7,327 nt of DNA from the NCBI GenBank assembly GCA_049601975.1, contig JBMYRC010000175.1, forward strand, positions 1 through 7,327, given 5' to 3'. This document shows positions 1-6,928 of the stretch, piece after piece. The notes beneath the pieces were generated by a model. The model searched no databases. It saw only the letters and a list, made by a program, of their open reading frames with translations, and had not been told where the DNA came from. The position numbers were made by a program, and so were the translations under genes. The first letter of the stretch is position 1. Each line of letters begins with the position of its first letter. Source of the DNA: UBA6544 sp049601975 (lineage in GTDB: Bacteria; Pseudomonadota; Alphaproteobacteria; UBA8366).

Positions 1-122
1 TTGCGCATGGATACCATGATAACCTCTAATCTCGGTTATCTGGGACAGCCCCAAAGTAATTTAAATCTTAAAATCTCCTTTGCTCTCGTAAATATTAAAG
101 GAGATACCCTCAAGGTTAATCT
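1..122. other. AT-rich intergenic region with a possible start of the next leftward gene
   Basis: This is the only non-coding stretch at the left end and is clearly more AT-rich than the genes. Besides the stem-loop at 73-105 it holds a perfect 7-bp inverted repeat, GATAACC (18-24) and GGTTATC (34-40). On the minus strand, AGAGG then TTATC then ATG (start at 17) looks like a ribosome site with a start codon; only five codons are visible before the window ends, so a gene cannot be confirmed. A poor promoter-like pair, TTTACG and TAAGAT with 16-bp spacing, lies upstream on the same strand. Confidence 0.35.
61..105 (-). terminator. Possible weak terminator stem-loop after the operon
   Basis: On the minus strand, 17 nt after the TAA stop of the last gene, ATCTCCTTT (97-105) and AAAGGAGAT (73-81) form a perfect 9-bp stem around a 15-nt loop. 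The transcript then runs into TTTAAGATTTAAATTA, which is U-rich but not a clean U-tract. The stem has only four G/C pairs and the loop is long, so termination would be leaky. The position right after the operon supports the call more than the structure does. Confidence 0.4.
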
Positions 123-2198
123 TTATTCCGCTTCGCGTTTCCACATAAGCGCAATCAACCCCCCTGCGAGGAACAGTGCCAATAGGGGAGGTAGAAGCGA
201 AATACGCCGTACGCCGGCAATCACAAAACTTTCGTTGCGCCAAAGACCGAGCCAGTTATATCCGGAAGTTGAACGAGTTCGACGAACACGGCGGATATCG
301 ACGAGCTGATCTTGCAACCACGATACATGTCCGCCTGTTTTCGTTACAAGGGGACGAAGATGTGCCTCTGTTGACCTCAGATCAGCAAATTCCTTCGGAT
401 TGAGGGCGCCGACTGCCGATAGTGCGGTTTGATTGCCGTCTCGAACCGTATAGAGTCCGGCTCGTTTGACAGGTACTAAGGCAATCGAACGTCCATCAAT
501 ATCGCCTTCAAGCGTAACTTCGCGTATTTCCCCGTTCGGCTCCTTCAGCTCCACACGCCTGTCTTTCTTTTCCTTCAACTGTCGCCGCTCGATACGTAGC
601 CGTTCTCCGTCAAAGGTCATCCGCAAATCGTTTTCTTCGAGCTCGGGTTCTTTCATGAGCCAATGGGCGAGTCTTTTGAGAAGCTCCGCTTGGGGCCCTC
701 CTCCCTCAAACCCACGTGCCCATAGCCAGATATGATCGCTGTTGAATTGAGCGACACGGCCTTTCCCGAAACGATCCAATACAAGTAAAGGTTTAGAGTC
801 TGCGCCCGTCATCAAAACGTTTCCCCGCTTCACCGCGACATCAATCTGGCGCAACCATCGCCCCCAATTCGGTGTCCCTTTAATACCCACCCCTGGCAAC
901 TCAGCTGTGACGGGATGGCGGTCTCCAAGAGCCGTGATCCTCGGTCGGTAAGGTTTATTGATGACAATCCCGCTCGGTTCGCCCGGTAGGAGCGTCCCTA
1001 ACGGCGTGCGGTAGATGCTGAACGGACCGGCAAAACTGGGCCCTACAGCCTCCAATAGTGCTCCCCCCTTCTCGACATAGTCGACGATATTCTGCAGATA
1101 TACCGGTGGCAGGACGCCCCGTCGCCTGTATCGATCAAAGATGACGAGATCGAACTCTTCAAGTTTGATCTCAAAAAGCTCGCGCGTCGGGAATGAGATC
1201 AGCGATAGTTCGTTAATCGGCGTGCCATCCTGTTTCTCAGGCGGTCGCAAAATCGTAAAATGTACTAAATCGACCGACGGATCTGATTTGAGCAAATTGC
1301 GCCACGTCCGCTCCCCCGGATGAGGTTCGCCAGAGACCAGCAAGACCTTCAGTCTATCGCGCACACCATTTATCGATAGGACCGCTCTGTTGTTCTCTAA
1401 AGTCAACTCGTCCTTGCCACGAGAGACGCTAAACTCGAGCACAGTCGGACCGCCATGCTCCAGGGTAACTGATATAGGGATAACTTCGCCCACTGGGACT
1501 GTTTTCCGCAAAAACTCCTCTCCATTACGGCGAATTTTCATATCCGCCGGCTCGCTCGTCCCCTTACCTTGATCGTCGACGCGCAAGGTAACGGTAACGG
1601 TCTTTCCAACAATGCCATAGGCGGGTGCATTGACCACCACCAAACGCCGATCACGCATATTAGGTGTCCCCGCGAGAAGAAGGTGCACCGGAGCTTTAAG
1701 CGGGGTGTGCTCCAAGCTTTTCGGCATATCGTGAATTTGACCGTCACTCAGGATAATGACGCCCGCTGCCCGGTCGATCGGCACATCACCAAAAGCATCG
1801 ACCAGACGTCGATATAACAAGGTACCTTCACCGGAGCCGCTAATCGTCTCGTGTTCGATCTCGACTTCTCTGACTTCCAGGGTATTCGCGTAGATGCCCA
1901 ATTGTTTCCGTAGGCGTGTCAGAGCCGCGCTGATGGCCTCATCTCTACCTATTACGGCTGTACTTGGACTTTTGTCGACGGCGACGACGACGATGTCCCT
2001 CAGCGGTTCCCGGCGTTCAGATACAAGTGTCGGCCGCATCAGTAGGACCAAAAGCAAAACTGTCGCTGCTATCCGCCACATACTCCCCACCGGACGGATG
2101 AATGCGCACAACAGTATGATTGTCGCGCCAGCAATTGCCGCGACAGCCAAACCCGTGGCCGGGAGTAACGGGGAAAAATCAATTGAATACGCGTTCAC
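123..2198 (-). CDS. Membrane protein with vWA-like and GATase-like domains
   Basis: This is a 691-residue membrane protein, often labelled glutamine amidotransferase or hypothetical in relatives. Two helices (about 12-33 and 42-58) are followed by a vWA-like domain with a full MIDAS set: DKSPS (D75, S77, S79), a Thr near 126 and ILSDG with D152. Residues about 185-280 look like a beta-sandwich linker. Residues 283-515 have the class I GATase-like/ThuA-like fold: LKVLLVSGEPHPGERTWRNL, then FDLVIFDRY, IVDYVEKGGALLEAVGP (371-387) and FGKGRVAQFNSDHIWLW (477-493). No nucleophile is present, since the only cysteine is C31 inside helix 1, so amidotransferase activity is very unlikely. A last helix (about 667-685) ends in a basic cytoplasmic tail. 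The bulk is predicted to be periplasmic. The start is a GTG at 2198, 4 bp after the preceding stop, with GGGG about 11 nt upstream. It is the last gene of the block. Binding to the other vWA proteins is inferred from context. Confidence 0.92.
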   Translation of the reverse strand: MNAYSIDFSPLLPATGLAVAAIAGATIILLCAFIRPVGSMWRIAATVLLLVLLMRPTLVSERREPLRDIVVVAVDKSPSTAVIGRDEAISAALTRLRKQLGIYANTLEVREVEIEHETISGSGEGTLLYRRLVDAFGDVPIDRAAGVIILSDGQIHDMPKSLEHTPLKAPVHLLLAGTPNMRDRRLVVVNAPAYGIVGKTVTVTLRVDDQGKGTSEPADMKIRRNGEEFLRKTVPVGEVIPISVTLEHGGPTVLEFSVSRGKDELTLENNRAVLSINGVRDRLKVLLVSGEPHPGERTWRNLLKSDPSVDLVHFTILRPPEKQDGTPINELSLISFPTRELFEIKLEEFDLVIFDRYRRRGVLPPVYLQNIVDYVEKGGALLEAVGPSFAGPFSIYRTPLGTLLPGEPSGIVINKPYRPRITALGDRHPVTAELPGVGIKGTPNWGRWLRQIDVAVKRGNVLMTGADSKPLLVLDRFGKGRVAQFNSDHIWLWARGFEGGGPQAELLKRLAHWLMKEPELEENDLRMTFDGERLRIERRQLKEKKDRRVELKEPNGEIREVTLEGDIDGRSIALVPVKRAGLYTVRDGNQTALSAVGALNPKEFADLRSTEAHLRPLVTKTGGHVSWLQDQLVDIRRVRRTRSTSGYNWLGLWRNESFVIAGVRRISLLPPLLALFLAGGLIALMWKREAE

Positions 2199-2200
2199 AA

Positions 2201-2213
2201 CCCTATTGCCCCA
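2201..2213 (-). repeat. 13-bp direct repeat at the DUF4159 / GATase-like junction (copy 1)
   Basis: The minus-strand sequence TGGGGCAATAGGG covers the last codons of the DUF4159 gene (reading ...GQ then TAG) and ends 2 nt before the GTG start of the next gene. An identical copy is at 4943-4955. Its GGGG is the best candidate for the ribosome-binding site of the downstream gene, about 11 nt before the GTG; the AGGG nearer the start is too close for normal spacing. It probably serves coupled stop and restart of translation. Confidence 0.6.
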
Positions 2214-4941
2214 GGCGTTCTAAAATAGCGGGGACGTGAACTTGATCGGCTTTGTAATTTCCTGTGAGCGCATACATCACCAAGTTAACGCCAAAACGAT
2301 ACGCCATCTCGCGTTGTTTTTCACCGCCCGGCACCACGGGAAATACACTTTGCCCATGGACATCGACCGACCAAGCGGCCGCCCAGTCGTGTCTGCCGAC
2401 GATGACGCGGGCGACACCGTCGTTGGCCCGGTTTTCCGAACTTTCTACCCACAAGCGGCCGCCGCTCCACCGACCCGGGAAATCTTGCATCAAATAAAAC
2501 GCTTTGGTGAGAACGTGACCCGGCGGCACCGGGATCAAGGGCGGAATATTCAAGCCTTGAGTTAGGGTACGAAGGGCTGTTCTTCCTTTCGGAGTTCCGT
2601 CGTCGAATTGCTGATCACGTGTGTCGAAAACAATGGTACCGCCGTTCTCGATATACCGATTGAGGCGTCTAATCGTCTCCGGCATAAGACGGGGTTGGCG
2701 TGCATCAACCGGCCAATAAAGCAACGGAAAAAAGGCCAATTCGTCTTCAGCTGGACGGACGGGAACTGGTGTTCCGAGGTCGGCGGCGGTGCGTCGTCGA
2801 ACGATCGCGCTGAGGCCGGCAAGACCGGATTGGCTCGTCTGATCGATCTCGGAAATGCCGGTTACGACATAGGCGAGCCGCGTTCGTGCCGCCACTTCAA
2901 GGGCAAACGCATCCGGGTTAGACTGTGACTGGGCATTCGCCTCAGACGACGATAACAAACCGCCCGTAATTCCAATGGCGATAATCCCGACAGTACCGAA
3001 ATGTAGCATCCGCTTGGCCAAAATCCCGCGCAATATCAAGCTTGCGATTGTGTCTGCAAGTATGAGCAATAAGGCGAGCAATACCAACCAGGGCCCCAGC
3101 GAAACCTCCGGGGCCACTTCATAACCACGTCGCACAGAACCGCTTGGCAAGGATCCGAGCGGCTTTAACGTACCGAGCCGCGGCGCCAGGCTTACGGCGC
3201 GGCGAACCTCTTCCGCGCCGTAGTAACCCGGCGGAGATAGGGGACCAACAGAAACACCACCAAGGTCGGCGGGATTGATCGGACCGGCTATCCCGGAAGG
3301 GTATTCTAACCGGCCGAACGCGTTAAGCAGCTGGAACGGAGCGAGCGGGCGCGCTTTCTCACCCGGTTCTTCCACGCGTTGGCTAAGCCAGACCATGCGA
3401 CGCAACATATCGACGAACAATCCTGATAACGCCAAGTTACTCCAAGCAGTGCTTGCGGTTGTGTGTACAAGTACAAGCCAACCTTTGTCCCTCGCCTCCG
3501 CAGTCACCAGAGGAGTTCCGTCCGTCAGGCTTGCCCAAGTTTTCTTCGACAAGCCGAGGGATGGTTGGGCCAATACTTGCCGGAAAATCTTTATGTCTTT
3601 CGGAACGGCCAATCCGTAAAAGGGACTCTTGTCTGTAAATGGTGCCAGCTGCGCCGGGACACTCCAATGTAAGGCACCACCCAGAGTTCGGCCGCCTCGG
3701 CGTAGGGGGACCGGTGTAAAATTATCACTTTCGCTTGCTGCCAGTAATGGTCCGGCAAACCGCACAACGATGCCGCCACGTCGAATCCAGCGGTCTAAAT
3801 CGGCACGCTCAGGTTTGGTCGTCGTCTCGGAATCAGGAATAATAATGACAGCGCGTTTGGCTTTTAATAATTGGCTGATCGGCTGGCGCAGAATTTCGCT
3901 AAACGGCAATAAGGCGCGTTCCAGATAAAAGGCATCGGATAACAGGGCCGGTCCCTTGTCGAGCGGTCGGCCCGCCGCCAAGCCCACGAGACGTTGTCTC
4001 CAACGGTCGTCGAGGAGTGCGACGGCCGCCGCGGTCGTCTCGCCATCGATGTCGATTTGGGTGAGCTGGTTGCGCAATTCCAACGGCAAGTCGAAACGAG
4101 CTTCCGTCTGCAATTCGCCCGCTTTGAATAATGTTTCTTTTTTAACTAATAGCCGGCCATCGACGGTACGGCCCCGGAGCCGGATGCGCTTGGGACGCGC
4201 CGCGTCGAGCCGTTGCGCCGTTACGACAAGTTGCGCTAGCTCAAGCTTCGGCGGAAAGACCAATGTTGGCAGCTTGTTTCCGGGTGGTGCAATTACCTCT
4301 AGCGACCCGAATTGTTGTAGTCGCGAGGCGAATTTAGCAATGTTCTCACCGCCCAGACCATTGCTGAACCATATCACGGGGATCGATCCTTCGGCGCTAA
4401 AACTCTCCATTGCCAGGATTGAACCAGCACGATCTACCGGCCAAGGTTTCGGTTGCAAGGCGGAGACGAGGCTTCGGACCGTCGCTCCCTTGAACGGTCC
4501 CGAGACGGCTGGTAGTCGACCGTCACGGTCTCTTGCGGTCGTCAATAGGGCGACAGGGCGATTGTCTCGCTCCGCCCGATCAATTGTCGATTCAATGGCT
4601 GCTAATCGACCAGGCCAATTCGAGGCAGCGGCCCATCCGTCATCTACTACGAGCAGGACCGGGCCCGATCCCGACATTGCACCTCCGGCGTTCATCAACG
4701 GTCCGGCAAGACCGAGGATCAATGCGGTAACCGCTGCCAAACGAACGAGAATCAGCCAAAGAGGAGATGATTGCGGTGTTTGTTGCGAGCTTTCGAGGCC
4801 GAATAGAAGTCGAATGGTCGGAAAGTCGATGCGCCGGGGCGCCGGAGGCGTGATCCGTAGTAACCACCAAATGAGGGGGAGTGCCAGCAGAGCGGTCAAT
4901 ATCCAAGGTGCGGAAAATGCGAAAGATCCTAGCTGCCACAT
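2203..4941 (-). CDS. BatA-like N-terminal / DUF4159 C-terminal membrane protein
   Basis: This is a 912-residue inner-membrane protein joining two parts. Residues 8-83 match the BatA (aerotolerance regulator) N-terminal region: helix 1 about 12-30, the RITPPAPRRIDFPTIRLLF loop (29-47), helix 2 about 61-83. A vWA-like domain follows (95-220), but its MIDAS is degraded to DDGWA (100-104). A GATase-like or related alpha/beta segment lies around 361-400 (DRWIRRGGIVVRFAGP). Helices 3 and 4 are at about 616-638 and 646-664; helix 4 ends in a signal-peptidase-like EANA-Q (668-671). The rest, about 680-905, is DUF4159, with FFPLLYWPVD (738-746), RYIENGGTIVFDTRD (762-776) and a C-terminal GVNLVMYALTGNYKADQVH segment. 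Basic loops suggest that both large regions are periplasmic. There is no cysteine at all. The ATG at 4941 lies 3 bp after the DUF58 stop, with GGTGGGG upstream. The family is known in alphaproteobacteria by these domains only; the function is unknown. Confidence 0.93.
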   Translation of the reverse strand: MWQLGSFAFSAPWILTALLALPLIWWLLRITPPAPRRIDFPTIRLLFGLESSQQTPQSSPLWLILVRLAAVTALILGLAGPLMNAGGAMSGSGPVLLVVDDGWAAASNWPGRLAAIESTIDRAERDNRPVALLTTARDRDGRLPAVSGPFKGATVRSLVSALQPKPWPVDRAGSILAMESFSAEGSIPVIWFSNGLGGENIAKFASRLQQFGSLEVIAPPGNKLPTLVFPPKLELAQLVVTAQRLDAARPKRIRLRGRTVDGRLLVKKETLFKAGELQTEARFDLPLELRNQLTQIDIDGETTAAAVALLDDRWRQRLVGLAAGRPLDKGPALLSDAFYLERALLPFSEILRQPISQLLKAKRAVIIIPDSETTTKPERADLDRWIRRGGIVVRFAGPLLAASESDNFTPVPLRRGGRTLGGALHWSVPAQLAPFTDKSPFYGLAVPKDIKIFRQVLAQPSLGLSKKTWASLTDGTPLVTAEARDKGWLVLVHTTASTAWSNLALSGLFVDMLRRMVWLSQRVEEPGEKARPLAPFQLLNAFGRLEYPSGIAGPINPADLGGVSVGPLSPPGYYGAEEVRRAVSLAPRLGTLKPLGSLPSGSVRRGYEVAPEVSLGPWLVLLALLLILADTIASLILRGILAKRMLHFGTVGIIAIGITGGLLSSSEANAQSQSNPDAFALEVAARTRLAYVVTGISEIDQTSQSGLAGLSAIVRRRTAADLGTPVPVRPAEDELAFFPLLYWPVDARQPRLMPETIRRLNRYIENGGTIVFDTRDQQFDDGTPKGRTALRTLTQGLNIPPLIPVPPGHVLTKAFYLMQDFPGRWSGGRLWVESSENRANDGVARVIVGRHDWAAAWSVDVHGQSVFPVVPGGEKQREMAYRFGVNLVMYALTGNYKADQVHVPAILERLGQ

Positions 4942-4942
4942 C

Positions 4943-4955
4943 CCCTATTGCCCCA
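4943..4955 (-). repeat. 13-bp direct repeat at the DUF58 / BatA-DUF4159 junction (copy 2)
   Basis: This is the same 13 bases as at 2201-2213, again reading GGG-CAA-TAG (Gly-Gln-stop) at the end of the upstream gene, here DUF58, and ending 1 nt before the ATG of the next gene. The GGTGGGG overlapping its start is spaced about 8 nt from the ATG and is a plausible ribosome site. The identity stops exactly at both ends of the 13 bases. Confidence 0.6.
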
Positions 4956-5832
4956 CCGTCGGCGCCAATGCGAGATATACTGATAATAAGCAAGTTTCCG
5001 GCGATCCGTCCGTTCGGTGTCCAATAACATTCCATCCGGCGTCGCGTCCTATTTCGCGAATTGCGGCGCAATGCCCTTCGATGCGGCCTCTATAGTTAGA
5101 GCGGACGGCTTCGACCCGGTCGATCAATGTTTCAGTATCGCGCTCCATTCCATGGAACCGAACCCTACCCTCGAAAGGTAATTCCAGCTCCGCCGGATCG
5201 AGGAGATGGATTATGTGTCCGGAGATTCCTTGTTTGGCGAGGCCTAATACTGCCTCCCGCACGCGAGGCACAGTGTCCAAGAAATCGCCAATCAAAACGA
5301 CCTGTCCATCGCGTGGAAGGTTCTCCATCGGCGGTAAGCCCGTGGGATCATTCGCGATCAGGACAGAATCAGTTAGATTTAAAAGCGCGCCGCGACCGGT
5401 CGAAGGAAGGGAGCCGCCACCCAGAAAGGCAAACCGCTCCCCGCCTCGCATAAGCATTGTCGCGAGTACAAGAAGCAGAAGGCGGGCGCGATCCGACTTT
5501 GTCGGCAGATCAGTGGATGACGTGTAGTGCATAGATTCGGAAGAATCGGCCCATAACCAAACAGATTGCGCTGCTTCCCATTCATTCTCTCGGACGTAGA
5601 TGTGCTGGGTTCGCGCTGATTGGCGCCAATCAATCTGCGTGGCTGCGTCGCCGATGCCGTAACGTCGATATTGCCAAAAGGTCTCACCTTGCCCGACGCG
5701 CCGACGACCGTGCACACCTTGCAAGACTGTGGCGGCGACGCGCTCCGCCGCGACCAAGAGGGGCGGCAACTTCGTCGCCAATTCCTCGGCATCGGAGCGA
5801 AGCGCTATGAGTTCTTTCGCTGTCGTCACCAT
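4945..5832 (-). CDS. DUF58 protein with vWA-type MIDAS motif
   Basis: This is a 295-residue DUF58-family protein, the usual partner of MoxR ATPases. The family core is clear: HGRRRVGQGETFWQYRRY (41-58) and GDAATQIDWRQSARTQHIYV (61-80). It is followed by a metal-binding MIDAS motif of the vWA fold, D96-S98-S100 in ADSSES, and a later GDFLD (182-186) whose Asp is placed like the distal MIDAS acid. Unlike many DUF58 proteins, it has no pair of N-terminal membrane helices and appears soluble and cytoplasmic. I chose the ATG at 5832, which lies 17 bp after the MoxR stop and gives an N-terminus of normal length. A GTG at 5868 in the same frame would add 12 residues and overlap moxR by 19 bp, but has no good ribosome site. 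The stop is followed after 3 bp by the next gene. The role is inferred: it probably links the ATPase to the membrane proteins encoded downstream. Confidence 0.94.
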   Translation of the reverse strand: MVTTAKELIALRSDAEELATKLPPLLVAAERVAATVLQGVHGRRRVGQGETFWQYRRYGIGDAATQIDWRQSARTQHIYVRENEWEAAQSVWLWADSSESMHYTSSTDLPTKSDRARLLLLVLATMLMRGGERFAFLGGGSLPSTGRGALLNLTDSVLIANDPTGLPPMENLPRDGQVVLIGDFLDTVPRVREAVLGLAKQGISGHIIHLLDPAELELPFEGRVRFHGMERDTETLIDRVEAVRSNYRGRIEGHCAAIREIGRDAGWNVIGHRTDGSPETCLLSVYLALAPTVGQ

Positions 5833-5849
5833 ATTCCGTTGCGGCTTAC

Positions 5850-6872
5850 CTATCGAATTTGTTGGCACAATAAATCGATAATGGCCTCGATATTAATGCC
5901 GGCATGGCGAGCCGTGAATTTTAACGCCATTCGATGCTGCAAGACCGGTTTCGCCAACGCCAATACATCATCTATCGACGGCGCCAATCGTCCGTCGATA
6001 AGGGCCTTGGCGCGGCACGTTAGCATGAGGGCCTGACTGGCGCGTGGACCGGGTCCCCAGCCCACATGTTCGACTACTTCAGCGATATCGCTGGATTCCG
6101 GCCGACCGGCCCGAACGATTGATAAGATCGCGTTGACGACACTTTCTCCCACCGGGATGCGCCGCACGAGGGCTTGAGCCGATTGTAAATCGGCGGACGT
6201 CATGACTGGTGATGGCGCCTCGGCCTGTGCGCTCGTGGTAGTAATCATCATGTGGCGTTCCGCATCCAGATTCGGATAATCCACATCGATTTGCATCAAA
6301 AACCGGTCGAGCTGGGCCTCTGGCAACGGATATGTGCCTTCGTGCTCCAACGGGTTTTGTGTCGCGAGCACATGAAAGGGGCTCGGTAGGGTATGATATT
6401 GTCCCGCCACCGAAACGCGGTCTTCTTGCATGGCTTGCAAAAGCGCTGATTGGGTCCGGGGGCTGGCTCGGTTGATCTCGTCCGCCATCAACAGTTGGCT
6501 GAAAACAGGCCCTTCGATAAATCGAAAACTTCGCCGCCCGGTATCGGATTCTTCCAATACTTCGGAGCCAATAATATCTGCCGGCATCAAATCAGGGGTA
6601 AATTGGACCCGCTGTTCACTCAGTCCGAGGACCCGCCCCAAGGTTTCGACAAGGCGGGTCTTGGCCAATCCCGGCACACCCACCAGCAACGCGTGTCCGC
6701 CCGACAACAAGGTCACTAGACTGTCGTCGACGACATCCTCTTGGCCAAAAATAACATTGCCGACACTGATACGCGCGGCGCGTATCTTTTCGCCGATACG
6801 CTCCATTTTCAGAACCAATTCCTCGGCCCGTGCTTCATCTTGTGTGGCGTTAAGGGTGGCATCCGTCTCCAT
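5850..6872 (-). CDS. MoxR-family AAA+ ATPase
   Basis: This is a 340-residue cytoplasmic ATPase of the MoxR family (AAA_3 core plus C-terminal lid), expected to hydrolyse ATP and remodel or help assemble client proteins with vWA-domain partners. The ATPase signatures are all present: Walker A GVPGLAKT (65-72), Walker B LLMADEIN (127-134), sensor 1 in ATQNP (170-174), the EAQLDRF arginine-finger segment (185-191) and a sensor 2 GPRAS motif (275-279). The RASPRTQSALLQAMQE helix (135-150) is typical of MoxR. Length is normal and nothing is missing, so it should be active. There is no signal peptide or membrane segment. The ATG at 6872 is preceded by GGAG 10 nt upstream (6883-6886 on the plus strand). 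It is the first gene of the four-gene block and its TAG stop lies 17 bp before the preferred start of the DUF58 gene. It is a general MoxR paralogue; I see no methanol dehydrogenase genes, so the symbol moxR is not given. Confidence 0.97.
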   Translation of the reverse strand: METDATLNATQDEARAEELVLKMERIGEKIRAARISVGNVIFGQEDVVDDSLVTLLSGGHALLVGVPGLAKTRLVETLGRVLGLSEQRVQFTPDLMPADIIGSEVLEESDTGRRSFRFIEGPVFSQLLMADEINRASPRTQSALLQAMQEDRVSVAGQYHTLPSPFHVLATQNPLEHEGTYPLPEAQLDRFLMQIDVDYPNLDAERHMMITTTSAQAEAPSPVMTSADLQSAQALVRRIPVGESVVNAILSIVRAGRPESSDIAEVVEHVGWGPGPRASQALMLTCRAKALIDGRLAPSIDDVLALAKPVLQHRMALKFTARHAGINIEAIIDLLCQQIR

Positions 6873-6928
6873 GAGTGCCTATCTCCAGACAATGTTCTGA
6901 ACTAAAGTGGAAGCATGTAGGCCATGCC
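6873..6928. promoter_or_regulatory. Divergent intergenic region between the MoxR operon and the DUF1285 gene
   Basis: These 56 bp separate two divergent starts and must carry, or lie close to, the promoters of both. I find no convincing -35/-10 pair in either direction; with so little room, promoter elements probably extend into the opposite gene. The region holds ribosome-site-like sequences for both genes and a 9-bp palindrome, GTTCTGAAC, at 6894-6902. Promoter function is inferred from gene layout only. Confidence 0.4.

Noticed and set aside
98..105. AAGGAGAT, a strong ribosome-site-like sequence on the plus strand (and, through the inverted repeat, on the minus strand at 81-73)
   Set aside because: No start codon with a usable reading frame follows at proper spacing on either strand. 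It is better explained as the arms of the stem-loop after the operon.
1..309. Plus-strand open frame starting with TTG at the window edge
   Set aside because: It runs through the intergenic region into the antisense of the GATase-like gene, has no family resemblance and a low-complexity basic end.
3956..5095. Long plus-strand open frame of 379 codons opposite the BatA-like and DUF58 genes
   Set aside because: The product is rich in Arg, Ser and Pro with no recognisable domain, and it lies across the junction of two well-supported genes on the other strand. It is the complement shadow of their codon usage.
5833..5868. GTG at 5868 as the start of the DUF58 gene
   Set aside because: It lies in frame and is possible, but it overlaps MoxR, lacks a close ribosome site and adds 12 residues with no family resemblance; the ATG at 5832 is preferred.
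5620..6036. Plus-strand open frame of 138 codons across the MoxR/DUF58 junction
   Set aside because: It is antisense to two conserved genes, has no ribosome site of note and no recognisable domain.
6430..6900. Plus-strand open frame of 156 codons opposite MoxR
   Set aside because: It is the mirror of the MoxR coding sequence with a Ser/Arg-rich product; the MoxR motifs on the other strand explain the region fully.
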